From Lewinellaceae bacterium (GTDB taxonomy: Bacteria > Bacteroidota > Bacteroidia > Chitinophagales > Saprospiraceae), in the NCBI GenBank assembly GCA_020636155.1, contig JACJYM010000008.1, positions 71,460 through 135,459 on the forward strand: a DNA stretch of 64,000 nt, read 5' to 3'. A model generated the notes under the pieces. That model was not told where the DNA came from. It saw nothing but the letters and a program-made list of their open reading frames with translations, and did not search any database. The translations under genes and the position numbers were made by a program. The first letter of the stretch is position 1. The number at the start of each line of letters is the position of its first letter. Shown in pieces: positions 52,149 to 62,063 of this stretch.

Positions 52149-53540
52149 ATGAGTGTTCACGTTAGTCCAATTAGAGAACCACTAGTAACGGGGCATAAAA
52201 CCTATCATCAAATTACTGAGGATTTGGTTTCTCCAACAGAGAAAATGCCCAACTTGTCATGGGTGATAGGGTTTATAATTTCTTTGACTTTGCTCACTTT
52301 TGGTTTATTCTGTATTTTCTGGACCATTTGGGTAGGTATAGGAACTTGGGATTTGAACCGAACCATTGGTTGGGGATGGGATATTACCAATTTCGTTTGG
52401 TGGATTGGTATTGGTCACGCAGGTACCCTGATTTCAGCCATCTTACTATTGTTTAGACAAAAGTGGAGAACAGGTGTTAACAGAGCTGCAGAAGCCATGA
52501 CCATTTTTGCGGTAATATGTGCTGCTATTTTCCCGGGAATTCACGTAGGTAGAGCATGGGTAGTTTTTTACTTTTTTCCATATCCAAACACTAGAGGACC
52601 GATTTGGCCTAACTTTAACTCGCCACTCCTTTGGGACGTATTTGCGATTAGTACCTATTTTACAGTATCATTGTTATTCTGGTACACAGGTTTAGTTCCT
52701 GATTTTGCAACGGTAAGGGATAGAGCTAAAGGATTAAGAAATAAAATTTACAATACCTTATCATTCGGTTGGAAAGGTTCTGCAAAACATTGGCAAAGAT
52801 GGGAGTCTTTATCACTTGTGCTAGCGGGATTGGCTACTCCACTCGTACTTTCAGTTCACACGATCGTAAGTTTTGACTTTGCTACTTCTGTGATACCTGG
52901 ATGGCATACGACGATTTTCCCTCCATACTTCGTTGCTGGAGCCATTTTCTCAGGTTTTGCAATGGTGTTAACACTAATGCTTGTTACGAGAAAAGTCCTT
53001 AATCTAGAAGATTATATCACGATTGAGCATATCGAATCGATGAACAAGGTCATACTATTGACTGGAACCATCGTGGGTATTGCCTACCTGACAGAGTTGT
53101 TTATCGCGTGGTATTCTCAATATCCTTATGAGCAGTTTGCATTTTTTAACAGAGCGGTGGGACCTTATTGGTGGTCATATTTTGGAATGATGTTTTGTAA
53201 CGTGATTACACCACAATTATTCTGGAAAAAATCGTGGAGAAGAAATATCACACTGACCTTTTTCTTATCTATTTTGATAAATATAGGTATGTGGTTTGAG
53301 AGATTCGTAATCATTGCGACGACATTGGCAAGAGATTATTTACCATCTAGTTGGAGTTATTATTCACCTACATGGGTTGAGATAGGAATATTTGTAGGAA
53401 CGATAGGAATATTTTTCACACTTTATCTTTTATTTACGAGAGTAGCACCGGTAGTTGCGATTGCTGAAATCAAAGCGATTTTAAAATCTTCTGGAGACCA
53501 ATATGTTGGTAAAAATGCTACACATCACGATGAACATTAA
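52149..53540 (+). CDS. actC: Alternative complex III subunit C (NrfD/PsrC family)
   Basis: A 463-residue integral membrane protein with about ten hydrophobic segments and NrfD-type wording (WDITNFVWWIGIGHAGTLI near 80-98, with the His typical of the quinol site; VSFDFATSVIPGWHTTIFPPYFV near 240). It forms the quinol-oxidising and possibly proton-moving core of ACIII with ActF. It follows actB by 34 bp and ends 22 bp before actD. Confidence 0.94.
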   Translation: MSVHVSPIREPLVTGHKTYHQITEDLVSPTEKMPNLSWVIGFIISLTLLTFGLFCIFWTIWVGIGTWDLNRTIGWGWDITNFVWWIGIGHAGTLISAILLLFRQKWRTGVNRAAEAMTIFAVICAAIFPGIHVGRAWVVFYFFPYPNTRGPIWPNFNSPLLWDVFAISTYFTVSLLFWYTGLVPDFATVRDRAKGLRNKIYNTLSFGWKGSAKHWQRWESLSLVLAGLATPLVLSVHTIVSFDFATSVIPGWHTTIFPPYFVAGAIFSGFAMVLTLMLVTRKVLNLEDYITIEHIESMNKVILLTGTIVGIAYLTELFIAWYSQYPYEQFAFFNRAVGPYWWSYFGMMFCNVITPQLFWKKSWRRNITLTFFLSILINIGMWFERFVIIATTLARDYLPSSWSYYSPTWVEIGIFVGTIGIFFTLYLLFTRVAPVVAIAEIKAILKSSGDQYVGKNATHHDEH

Positions 53541-53562
53541 TTAAGAAAACAATTCGAAAGAT

Positions 53563-54069
53563 ATGTCTAAAGAAAACAAGATAATATACGGAATATACGG
53601 TGACGAGGAGGTGCTTTTGAGTGCAGTTAAAGAGGCTAGAGAAAGGCATTATGACATTCAGGATGTATATTCACCATTTCCGGTACACGGATTAGATCCA
53701 TTGTTGGGATTGGCAGAATCAAGATTACATATTGCGGGATTTGTGTTTGGAGCAATTGGTACATTAACGGCTTTTCTAGGAATGACTTGGATTTTTACCA
53801 AAGATTGGCCTATTATATTTGGTGGTAAACCTTACTGGTCAGTGCCAGCATTCATACCTATTACTTTTGAGTTGACAGTATTGTTTGCTTCTATTGGTAT
53901 GGTGGTGAGTTTTTATGTCGTATCAGGATTAGGTCCCGGAGTAAAAAGTAAACTATTAGATAGAAGATTGACAGACGATAAGTTTTGTATTTCTTTTGAA
54001 AATTCTGAAAACAGTGATTATGAAGAATTTTTCAGAAGTACAGGTGCGGAGGAAGTCGGTGTCGCATAA
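53563..54069 (+). CDS. actD: Alternative complex III subunit D (DUF3341)
   Basis: A 168-residue protein with an N-terminal soluble domain (IIYGIYGDEEVLLSAVKEAR, VYSPFPVHGLDPLLGL) and two membrane segments (about 62-82 and 100-125). These are the DUF3341 hallmarks. It is a structural subunit of ACIII. The C-terminal tail is acidic. Confidence 0.92.
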   Translation: MSKENKIIYGIYGDEEVLLSAVKEARERHYDIQDVYSPFPVHGLDPLLGLAESRLHIAGFVFGAIGTLTAFLGMTWIFTKDWPIIFGGKPYWSVPAFIPITFELTVLFASIGMVVSFYVVSGLGPGVKSKLLDRRLTDDKFCISFENSENSDYEEFFRSTGAEEVGVA

Positions 54070-54104
54070 TGATAATTTGAAATCAGTTATTATAATATAA
54101 ATTG

Positions 54105-54941
54105 ATGTTAAAAATGAATTTTAAAATGAAACCTTGGTTTGGCATGTTGCTCTTAGCAACTTTAATATTAAATGCTTGTCAGCAACCGGGAAAGAATAGT
54201 ACGGGTAGTGAATATATGCCCGATATGGCTCACTCTATTGCTTATGAAGCGAACTACTATAATTATTATGTCAATAATACATGGGGTAGTGAAGAGGAAT
54301 ATTATAGCTATGCTAAACCAAAGGATCCGGTATTACACACGGTACCGAGGGGTTCTTATGAAGCCACAGCAGGAAGTTCAGCAACTGGAATTAGCATTGA
54401 TGAAAGTAACAGTGTTCCTTACGAATATGCTGATACCGAAGACGACCGATCTAAAGCTATGGAAAATATCACCACGAGTCCCTTCCCAATCACTGAGAAA
54501 TCGTTGTCAGTAGGTAAGGAGCTCTATGCGATCAATTGTGCTATTTGTCATGGTGATAAAGGTGATGGTGCAGGATACTTAGTGAGAGATGACGGCGGAA
54601 AATACCTGGTACAGCCAGCTAATTTCTTACTGGACGAATTTGTAAATGCCTCAAACGGAAGATTTTACCATGCGATCATATATGGTAAAAATTTGATGGG
54701 CGGATATTCTGACAAATTGAATTTTAGCGAAAGGTGGGATGTCATTCAATATATAAGATCCCTACAGGCGGGTGCTGCTAAAAAGCTGTACTCACCAATG
54801 GAAAATACATTAAATTCAGATGTTCCTGCGGCAATGGTAAAGATGGCAATGTCTGACATGCACGAAATGAATGAGGTGGAGACAATGGAAGACCATCAAA
54901 AGATGGGAGGTGAAGAGACTTCACACAACATGGAACATTAA
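54105..54941 (+). CDS. actE: Alternative complex III subunit E, monoheme lipoprotein cytochrome
   Basis: About 278 residues from ATG 54105 (ATG 54114 or 54126 also possible). The signal ends in a lipobox LLLATLILNAC. One heme site CAICHGDKGDGAG lies near 148; a Met in GKNLMGGYSDKL near 206 is the likely sixth ligand. The last 35 residues are rich in Met, His and Glu (MAMSDMHEMNEVETMEDHQK), which is odd for ActE and could bind copper. It should shuttle electrons from ActA toward the oxidase. Confidence 0.9.
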   Translation: MLKMNFKMKPWFGMLLLATLILNACQQPGKNSTGSEYMPDMAHSIAYEANYYNYYVNNTWGSEEEYYSYAKPKDPVLHTVPRGSYEATAGSSATGISIDESNSVPYEYADTEDDRSKAMENITTSPFPITEKSLSVGKELYAINCAICHGDKGDGAGYLVRDDGGKYLVQPANFLLDEFVNASNGRFYHAIIYGKNLMGGYSDKLNFSERWDVIQYIRSLQAGAAKKLYSPMENTLNSDVPAAMVKMAMSDMHEMNEVETMEDHQKMGGEETSHNMEH

Positions 54942-54972
54942 GAAATATTAAAAAAGATTTTAAGCGAATAAT

Positions 54973-56268
54973 ATGAATCATTTCGAATTTAAAGGGTCAC
55001 TAAAAACTGTGCTTTTAGCAGGAATACTAATTGGTGTGCTCTGTTTAGGATGGACATGGATGATTGATGATCATAATCACACAAGATTTTGGTCTAACTT
55101 TTTACATAACTCAGTATTTTTTACTGGTATTAGCTTTACTGCAGCCTTTTTTATAGCGGTTTGTATCACGGCTTATGCAGGATGGCATACTATTTTTAAA
55201 AGAGTGTGGGAAGCGATTTCTGCTTTTTTAATGCCCGGAATACTTCTAATGGCAATCATTGGCTTAGGAGTATATTTCCATTGGCATCATTTGTATCATT
55301 GGTCTGATACCGCAATTCTTGACCCTTCAAATACGGCTGATTTTGATAAAGTTCTTTACGGAAAGTCTAGCTTCCTTAATAAAAACTGGTACCTAGGTGG
55401 TACTATAATTATTGTAGGATTGTGGATTTTCTTTGCAAATAAGTTGAGATTACTTTCTGTATTGGAGGATAATTTTGAAGATTCTCATTTTTCTACGCAT
55501 AGAACAATGAGAAAATATGCCGCCATATTTTTACCAATTGCTGGTTTTTCGAGTGCTGCCATTATTTGGCAGTGGGTTATGAGTGTTGATTCACATTGGT
55601 ACAGTACCTTATTTGCGTGGTATGCCACTGCGAGTTGGTTCGTTTCCATGATTGCTTTGACGATATTAATCTTAATATATTTAAAGGGTAAAGGGTATTT
55701 TCATCAAGTAAAAAGAGACCATATCCATGACCTAGGTAAGTTCCTATTTGCGTTCAGTGTTTTTTGGACCTACCTTTGGTTTTCGCAGTTCATGTTGATT
55801 TGGTACGGAAACGTAGGGGAGGAAACGATATACTTTAAGACGAGATACGATCATTATCCGGTATTATTTTTTGCTAATATTTTTATCAATTTCGCAATTC
55901 CATTTTTAGTGTTAATGCGTAATGATGCAAAATACAAGTTTGGTTCAGTAGGTATCGTAGCGATTATCGTATTGTTGGGTCACTGGATGGACTTTTTCTT
56001 GATGTTGAAACCGGGAATATATGAAACTGCTATGCATGCGGCACCTGCTGGAGAGGCTATGGGAGAGCATGGTCACGAAGTGGCACATGCTGCTGAACAT
56101 GTAAGTAATTTTGTAAGTGGTTTCACCATGCCGGGACTTTTAGAATTGGGTACATTTTTAGGTTTCTTAGCTTTCTTCTTATTTGTATTCTTTACATTTT
56201 TAAGTAAAGCACCGCTTACCCCTAAAAATGATCCATATTTGGATGAAAGTTTACACCATCATGTTTAA
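54973..56268 (+). CDS. actF: Alternative complex III subunit F (quinol:cytochrome c oxidoreductase membrane subunit)
   Basis: A 431-residue NrfD-related membrane protein with about ten hydrophobic segments, homologous to ActC (WQWVMSVDSHWYSTLFAWYATASW near 193, WFSQFMLIWYGNVGEETIYF near 265). Between the last two segments is a His/Ala/Glu-rich loop (AMHAAPAGEAMGEHGHEVAHAAEH) of unknown role. It begins 31 bp after actE and ends the ACIII part of the operon. A separate actG is not seen. Confidence 0.92.
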   Translation: MNHFEFKGSLKTVLLAGILIGVLCLGWTWMIDDHNHTRFWSNFLHNSVFFTGISFTAAFFIAVCITAYAGWHTIFKRVWEAISAFLMPGILLMAIIGLGVYFHWHHLYHWSDTAILDPSNTADFDKVLYGKSSFLNKNWYLGGTIIIVGLWIFFANKLRLLSVLEDNFEDSHFSTHRTMRKYAAIFLPIAGFSSAAIIWQWVMSVDSHWYSTLFAWYATASWFVSMIALTILILIYLKGKGYFHQVKRDHIHDLGKFLFAFSVFWTYLWFSQFMLIWYGNVGEETIYFKTRYDHYPVLFFANIFINFAIPFLVLMRNDAKYKFGSVGIVAIIVLLGHWMDFFLMLKPGIYETAMHAAPAGEAMGEHGHEVAHAAEHVSNFVSGFTMPGLLELGTFLGFLAFFLFVFFTFLSKAPLTPKNDPYLDESLHHHV

Positions 56269-56300
56269 TTTAATAAGTATAAAATTTAAATAAAGGGAAA

Positions 56301-57815
56301 ATGACTTTTATTGTTTTAATAATACTGGCACTTATCGTCATCATCACGATACAGATTGGAAGGATTTCTGATTTGGCCACAAAAATCAGAGGTGAAGAAG
56401 TTGCCAATGAGCAACAAAATAATCGCTCTGCATTAGGTCTGTTAATCTTTTTGGTAGTGTTCTTAGTGCTATGTATCGGCTCGGCATGGTATTACAAAGA
56501 CGTTATGCTGGGATATGGTCCACTTACTTCGGCCTCGGAGCATGGGTTTTTAATTGACAGTATGTTCAATTGGACTTTGTTCTTTACCGGGATTGTGTTT
56601 GTGATCACTCATATCGCACTTTTTTGGTTTTCCTATAAATACAGAGAGGTAAGAGGAAGAAAAGCAAGTTTCATGGCTCATGATACTACGCTAGAGATGG
56701 TATGGACTCTTGTCCCCGCGGTAGTAATGGCATTCCTTGTGGTAAGAGGGCTTGTTGATTGGAACAAAATATTTGATGCCGGAAAAAACGGCGAGGGTTA
56801 CATTGAAATCGGAGCTACAGGCTATCAATTTGCTTGGGATATCAGATATACCGGTGCAGATAATAAGTTGGGGGCTAAAGATTTTAGATTGATAGATCCA
56901 GCGACCAACAGCTTAGGTTTGGATTGGAAAGATGAGGCTAGCCTTGATGATATCGTATTGGGTGGTTCTGATGTGATTATGTTACCAGTAGATACTTTAG
57001 TAAAAATGAGAGTGTCTTCTAAGGATGTTTTGCACAGTTTTTATCTTCCACATTTCAGGGTAAAAATGGATGCGGTTCCAGGTATGCCTACCTACTTTAC
57101 GTTTAAACCGACTAAAACTACTGAAGAGTTTAGACAAGAGCTAAGAAAATATCCTGAATGGAATGAGCCTTATGACCCTTCTGATCCTGAAAGTAAGCCT
57201 AGATGGAAAGAATTTAATTACGAATTGGCTTGCGCTGAGCTTTGTGGCAAAGGTCACTACAGTATGAGACGTATCGTAAAAGTTGTAAGCAAATCAGAAT
57301 ATGATTCATGGCTAGCTGGACAAAAATCATTTTATTTAAAAAATATAAGAGGCACTGAAAATGACCCTCACAAAGATGAATTGTTTCCATTCGAAATAGA
57401 AAACAGGAAAAAAGAATTAACGGCTGAATTTGATGCTAAGGCAAATCCTGAGACTGCACTTGCGGCTGGTGAAGACATTATTATCCTAAAGCATGTCTTT
57501 TACAATACAGGTTCTGCAGGATTGAGAGATTTGTCAAAGCACGAATTGGATAATGTTGTGTCCTTGATGAATAAATATCCAAATGTGAAATTGGAGTTGC
57601 GTGGACATACTGATAATGTAGGAGATGATGACTTGAATATGAAGTTATCTCAAGAGAGGGCAGATAATGTCTATAATTATTTGGTGGGTAAAGGAATAAG
57701 TGACTCAAGGCTAAGTGCCAAAGGCTATGGAGAAACCATGCCAATAGGATCTAACGATACCGCTGAAGGCAGACAAGAAAACAGAAGAACTGAATTAAGA
57801 ATTATTTCAAAGTAA
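56301..57815 (+). CDS. coxB: Cytochrome c oxidase subunit II fused to OmpA-like domain
   Basis: A 504-residue protein, about 110-150 longer than usual. Four hydrophobic segments lie within the first 150 residues, the last two being the normal subunit-II hairpin. The periplasmic CuA domain has His245 (VLHSFYLPHFRV) and the CAELCGKGHYSM cluster with Cys311, Cys315 and His319, so CuA is intact. From about 394 to 504 is a complete OmpA-like domain: VFYNTGSAGL, LELRGHTDNVGDDDLNMKLS, ERADNVYNYL and ENRRTELRI. The fusion would tie the oxidase to peptidoglycan. No frameshift or stop marks the junction, which is a Lys/Glu/Ala-rich linker. Confidence 0.92.
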   Translation: MTFIVLIILALIVIITIQIGRISDLATKIRGEEVANEQQNNRSALGLLIFLVVFLVLCIGSAWYYKDVMLGYGPLTSASEHGFLIDSMFNWTLFFTGIVFVITHIALFWFSYKYREVRGRKASFMAHDTTLEMVWTLVPAVVMAFLVVRGLVDWNKIFDAGKNGEGYIEIGATGYQFAWDIRYTGADNKLGAKDFRLIDPATNSLGLDWKDEASLDDIVLGGSDVIMLPVDTLVKMRVSSKDVLHSFYLPHFRVKMDAVPGMPTYFTFKPTKTTEEFRQELRKYPEWNEPYDPSDPESKPRWKEFNYELACAELCGKGHYSMRRIVKVVSKSEYDSWLAGQKSFYLKNIRGTENDPHKDELFPFEIENRKKELTAEFDAKANPETALAAGEDIIILKHVFYNTGSAGLRDLSKHELDNVVSLMNKYPNVKLELRGHTDNVGDDDLNMKLSQERADNVYNYLVGKGISDSRLSAKGYGETMPIGSNDTAEGRQENRRTELRIISK

Positions 57816-57826
57816 AATAGTAGAGA

Positions 57827-59674
57827 ATGTCAAATATTAATGTAACTACTTATCCTGAGGATAAAATATTTGAGGAAAGCGGGTACGATGATCATTTTTA
57901 TGAGCATCACCATGGAGATAAATATCAATCCTCGTTTATAGGTCATTATATTTTCTCAATGGATCACAAAATGATTTCTAAACAATTCCTTATTACGGGA
58001 ATTTTTTGGGCAATTATTGGTGCAGCCATGTCCGTAATATTTAGATTGCAGTTGGGTTTTCCTGAGGAAAGCTTGGCTTGGCTAAAACCAATATTGGGCA
58101 AATGGATTGTGGTTAACGATGCAGGCATTGGAAAATTGGCACCAGAATTTTACTATGCTCTGGTTACCATGCACGGAACCATATTGGTATTCTTTGTATT
58201 GACGGCTGGGCTTAGTGGAACTTTCTCTAATTTACTAATTCCACTCCAGATTGGAGCTCGAGATATGGCATCTCCATTTTTGAATATGTTGTCCTATTGG
58301 TTTTTCTTTCTTGCTGGGGTAGTCATGTTTTTATCTTTGTTTGTAAGTACAGGACCTTTTGCGGGTGGCTGGACGGCATATCCACCACTAAGTGCATTGC
58401 CTCAAGCATCTTCGGGCTCTGGTACTGGTATGACCTTATGGATTGTTAGTTTGGCATTCTTTGTGGTTTCGGTATTATTAGGAGGTATTAATTATGTGAC
58501 TACTGTTTTAAATTTGAGAACGAAAGGAATGACCATGTGGAGAATGCCATTGACGATATGGGCATTGTTCATCACTGCGATTATCGGTATTTTGTCTTTC
58601 CCTGTATTATTGTCAGGATTTTTTATGTTGATGTTTGATCGGGGATTAGGTACCAGTTTTTATCTCAATGATATATTTATTGGTGGAGAAGCTTTAGATA
58701 GAGTAGGTGGTTCACCTATATTATATCAGCATTTGTTCTGGTTCTTAGGACACCCGGAAGTATATATTATCATCTTGCCTGCGATGGGTATGGTGTCGGA
58801 AGTATTGGCAGTACATTCTAGAAAACCAATATTCGGATATCGAGCTATGGCTTATTCTATTATGGCAATTGCCTTTTTGTCCTTTATAGTATGGGCTCAC
58901 CACATGTTCATGTCTGGGTTGAATCCGTTTATTTCTAATTTCTTCGTTGTATTTACATTAATCATTGCGGTACCTTCAGCGGTCAAGGTGTTTAACTGGA
59001 TTACGACTTTATACGGTGGAAATATTAGAATGGTGACTGCCAGTTTGTTTGCAATAGGATTTGTATCTATGTTTATTTCTGGAGGATTAACCGGTATTTA
59101 CTTGGGCAACTCGACCATTGATATACAGATGCACGACACCTATTTTGTGGTTGCACACTTTCACATTGTAATGGGAGTGGCGGCATTTTTTGGAATGTTC
59201 GCTGGAATCTATCACTGGTTTCCGAAGATGTACGGTCGATTTATGAATGAAACATTGGGAAGAATTCACTTTTGGGGAACATTAATCTGTGCTTATGCGA
59301 TTTTCTGGCCAATGCATTATATAGGTTTGGCTGGAGTTCCGAGAAGATATTATGATTTTAGCACGTTTGATGCATTTAAGCATTTCGAAGACTTGAATAA
59401 ATTTATTACCATAGCAGCAATTATTGCTTTTGGACTTCAAATATTATTTGTGGTTAATTTCTTTTACAGCATTTTTAAAGGTAAAAAATTAACTACAAGA
59501 AACCCATGGCATGCCAATACTCTTGAATGGACCACTCCTATCGAACATTTGCATGGTAACTGGCCTGGAAACTTACCGGTAGTTTACAGATGGGCTTATG
59601 ATTACAACAAGGATGATAGAGAATATGTGCCACAACATATCAAGTTGAACGAAAACGAAGTGGATAATCATTGA
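57827..59674 (+). CDS. coxA: Cytochrome c oxidase subunit I
   Basis: A 615-residue heme-copper oxidase core with about 12 membrane segments. Heme and CuB ligands are in TMHGTILVFF (low-spin heme His), WFLGHPEVYIIILPAMGM (CuB His and cross-linked Tyr), WAHHMFMSGL (two CuB His) and HDTYFVVAHFHIVMG (heme a and a3 His). It reduces O2 and pumps protons, taking electrons from CuA of the fused CoxB. The stop overlaps the TTG start of ctaB. Confidence 0.96.
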   Translation: MSNINVTTYPEDKIFEESGYDDHFYEHHHGDKYQSSFIGHYIFSMDHKMISKQFLITGIFWAIIGAAMSVIFRLQLGFPEESLAWLKPILGKWIVVNDAGIGKLAPEFYYALVTMHGTILVFFVLTAGLSGTFSNLLIPLQIGARDMASPFLNMLSYWFFFLAGVVMFLSLFVSTGPFAGGWTAYPPLSALPQASSGSGTGMTLWIVSLAFFVVSVLLGGINYVTTVLNLRTKGMTMWRMPLTIWALFITAIIGILSFPVLLSGFFMLMFDRGLGTSFYLNDIFIGGEALDRVGGSPILYQHLFWFLGHPEVYIIILPAMGMVSEVLAVHSRKPIFGYRAMAYSIMAIAFLSFIVWAHHMFMSGLNPFISNFFVVFTLIIAVPSAVKVFNWITTLYGGNIRMVTASLFAIGFVSMFISGGLTGIYLGNSTIDIQMHDTYFVVAHFHIVMGVAAFFGMFAGIYHWFPKMYGRFMNETLGRIHFWGTLICAYAIFWPMHYIGLAGVPRRYYDFSTFDAFKHFEDLNKFITIAAIIAFGLQILFVVNFFYSIFKGKKLTTRNPWHANTLEWTTPIEHLHGNWPGNLPVVYRWAYDYNKDDREYVPQHIKLNENEVDNH

Positions 59675-60582
59675 TTTTGAAAGTTGTGACTAAAGATAAA
59701 ACGGCAACATATAATATTGATAAAAGCAAATCCTACACATGGTTTGGGGATTTGATGATGCTGGTCAAGGTTAAATTAAGCTTAACCGTGGTCTCTACCT
59801 CTGTATTTGCTTACTTATTGGCCTCAAAGGGTCATGTTGACTACATTGGATTAGTGTTGCTTATCTTTGGTGGATTTTTTATTACCGGAGCAGCCAATGC
59901 ACTCAACCAGGTGATTGAAAAGGATTTTGATGCTCTCATGGTAAGAACGGCAGATAGACCCCTAGCGACTGGAAGAATGAAGGTTTCTGAAGCGGTCTTA
60001 ATTGCTGGACTGTTTAGTACCACGGGGATTATCATGCTTTCGGCCTTTAACCCATTGACAGTATTGCTTGGAATTTTGGCATTGTGTACTTATGCTTTTA
60101 TATATACACCACTAAAGCGATATTCGACCATTGCAGTGGCTGTTGGAGCTATTCCAGGAGCATTACCGGTGCTTATTGGGTTTACTGCCATTGAAAACGG
60201 TTTATCAGTGTTAGGGATATCTTTATTTATAGTTCAATTTTTGTGGCAGTTTCCACATTTTTGGTCTATTGGATATTTGGGATATGAGGACTATCAGAGG
60301 GCAGGGTACAAACTCTTACCGGAGGATAGTAAAGGTGATATCGATAGAAAAGTGGGATTTTATGCTATGATATACACCTTGTTGATAATTCCAGTAATTG
60401 TGTATATCTGGATGGAAAATACGTCGGGGATTGCGATGATAGTATCTATTGTTATGACATTATTGTTTGCCATATCCGCTTGGAACTTTCACTTGCGATT
60501 TGATAGAAAATCGGCCTTAAAAATGATGTTCGCTTCATTCTTTTATATGCCGTTGATTTTATTAACTTATTGGTTGTTATAA
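59671..60582 (+). CDS. ctaB: Protoheme IX farnesyltransferase (heme O synthase)
   Basis: A 303-residue UbiA-family membrane enzyme adding a farnesyl group to heme B on the way to heme A. The prenyl-diphosphate site ALNQVIEKDFDALMVRTADRPL near 74-95 and a second Asp-rich loop (GYEDYQRAGYKLLPED) near 208 are clear. The TTG at 59671 overlaps the coxA stop as TTGA; TTG 59677 or GTG 59686 are alternative starts. Heme A synthase (ctaA) is not in the window. Confidence 0.93.
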   Translation: MILKVVTKDKTATYNIDKSKSYTWFGDLMMLVKVKLSLTVVSTSVFAYLLASKGHVDYIGLVLLIFGGFFITGAANALNQVIEKDFDALMVRTADRPLATGRMKVSEAVLIAGLFSTTGIIMLSAFNPLTVLLGILALCTYAFIYTPLKRYSTIAVAVGAIPGALPVLIGFTAIENGLSVLGISLFIVQFLWQFPHFWSIGYLGYEDYQRAGYKLLPEDSKGDIDRKVGFYAMIYTLLIIPVIVYIWMENTSGIAMIVSIVMTLLFAISAWNFHLRFDRKSALKMMFASFFYMPLILLTYWLL

Positions 60583-60589
60583 ATTATTA

Positions 60590-61171
60590 ATGACATTGAC
60601 ATTAGAAAATACTAAAGAAAATGCACAAAGAATAAATCCGCAACTCTTCGGACTGTGGATTGCTTTGGCAAGTATTACGATGATGTTTGGTGGATTTACC
60701 AGTGCTTATATCGTCAAACAAGCGGCGGGGAATTGGTATAATTTTGCAATCCCATCTTACTTTTATGTAAGTACGGTTCTGATAATTCTTAGTAGCCTTG
60801 CATTACAATATTCATACAATTCGTTTGTAAACGGAGAAGAAAGTAAATACAAGATTTCATTGGTTCTTTCATTTGTATTAGGAGTCATATTTCTTGTTTG
60901 TCAATATTTTGGATGGATGGCTTTATATCATCAAGGCATTGATTTAAAGTTGAATGTATCCAGTTCTTTTTTGTATTTAATCATGTGGGCTCATGCGGCT
61001 CATGTGATAGGTGGATTGTCGGCACTGATAGTGGCCATGATTCATGCATTTACCTTAAAATTTAAGCCAACTGTTAAAAGAAAAAATAGGTATCAATTGG
61101 TTCTTCATTATTGGCACTATTTGACCATTTTGTGGTTGGTGATTTTTGGTTTCATATTATTCGTAAAGTAA
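60590..61171 (+). CDS. Cytochrome c oxidase subunit III-like protein (short form)
   Basis: A 193-residue protein with five membrane segments in the subunit-III fold (LFGLWIALASITMMFGGFTSAYIV at 20-43; LIMWAHAAHVIGGLSALIVAM near 130; LHYWHYLTILWLVIFG near 170). It lies directly before a second, longer subunit-III gene; tandem subunit-III genes are common in Bacteroidota caa3 operons. Whether both enter one oxidase is not known. Confidence 0.9.
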   Translation: MTLTLENTKENAQRINPQLFGLWIALASITMMFGGFTSAYIVKQAAGNWYNFAIPSYFYVSTVLIILSSLALQYSYNSFVNGEESKYKISLVLSFVLGVIFLVCQYFGWMALYHQGIDLKLNVSSSFLYLIMWAHAAHVIGGLSALIVAMIHAFTLKFKPTVKRKNRYQLVLHYWHYLTILWLVIFGFILFVK

Positions 61172-61186
61172 AAATTTAATTTTATA

Positions 61187-62035
61187 ATGGCAACGGACAC
61201 AACAGTACATAGTGTAAATCCAAATGATGGTACATGGAAAGGTGGGGGAGAACCATTTAAGGCCAGCTATGGTAAGTTAATGATGTGGTATTTCTTGGTT
61301 TCAGATGCTTTTACATTCGCTGGTTTTCTTATAGCGTATGGAGCATTGAGATTAAGTATGCCTTCATGGCCAGTTCCTGACTTCGTATTTAGTTCTTTTC
61401 CGGGATTGGAGGGTTCACATCCTTTATTGTTTGTGACATTGATGACATTCATCCTGTTATTTAGCTCATTTACGATGGTTCGGGCCGTGCAGGAAGGTCA
61501 TCGTGAAAATAAAAAAGGAGTTGCTTTTTGGTTGTTTTTGACAGTTATTGGAGGCGCTGGATTCCTAGGTTGTCAGGCTTGGGAGTGGAATAAGTTGATC
61601 GGTGAAGAACACATGACGATACATACCAACCCCTTTGGAACCCACGTAGAAAATGGTAAATACCTTGAGGGAAATGGTCACGGAATCAATGAAGGTGACT
61701 TATTTCACGCTGGAGATACCTATTTAATCCATAAGCATGGCGATGAGTACCAGCAATTAAAATATCAAGTGTCGGAAGGTGCCGATGCGGGTAAGATTAA
61801 AGAACTTGAATTTGGTCCAAAGCAATTCGGAGCTTTGTTTTTCTTTATCACAGGGTTTCACGGATTTCACGTGTTTTCAGGGGTTATGATATTATTGATA
61901 GTGCTTGCAAATGTGCTTTCAAATGTCTATGTGGAGAGAAGAAATGGGTACGAAATGGTCGAAAAAGTAGGTCTATACTGGCACTTTGTAGATTTGGTGT
62001 GGGTATTCGTATTCTTATGTTTTTATCTTCTTTAA
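61187..62035 (+). CDS. coxC: Cytochrome c oxidase subunit III (long form)
   Basis: A 282-residue subunit III with five or more membrane segments. FITGFHGFHVFSGVMILLIV near 223 and YWHFVDLVWVFVFLCFYLL at the end are the family signatures. A soluble insertion of about 75 residues (about 143-215), rich in His, Gly and Glu, divides the membrane part. It starts 15 bp after the short form. Confidence 0.92.
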   Translation: MATDTTVHSVNPNDGTWKGGGEPFKASYGKLMMWYFLVSDAFTFAGFLIAYGALRLSMPSWPVPDFVFSSFPGLEGSHPLLFVTLMTFILLFSSFTMVRAVQEGHRENKKGVAFWLFLTVIGGAGFLGCQAWEWNKLIGEEHMTIHTNPFGTHVENGKYLEGNGHGINEGDLFHAGDTYLIHKHGDEYQQLKYQVSEGADAGKIKELEFGPKQFGALFFFITGFHGFHVFSGVMILLIVLANVLSNVYVERRNGYEMVEKVGLYWHFVDLVWVFVFLCFYLL

Positions 62036-62063
62036 TTGGTTTAACAAAATAAATTTGAAATAA

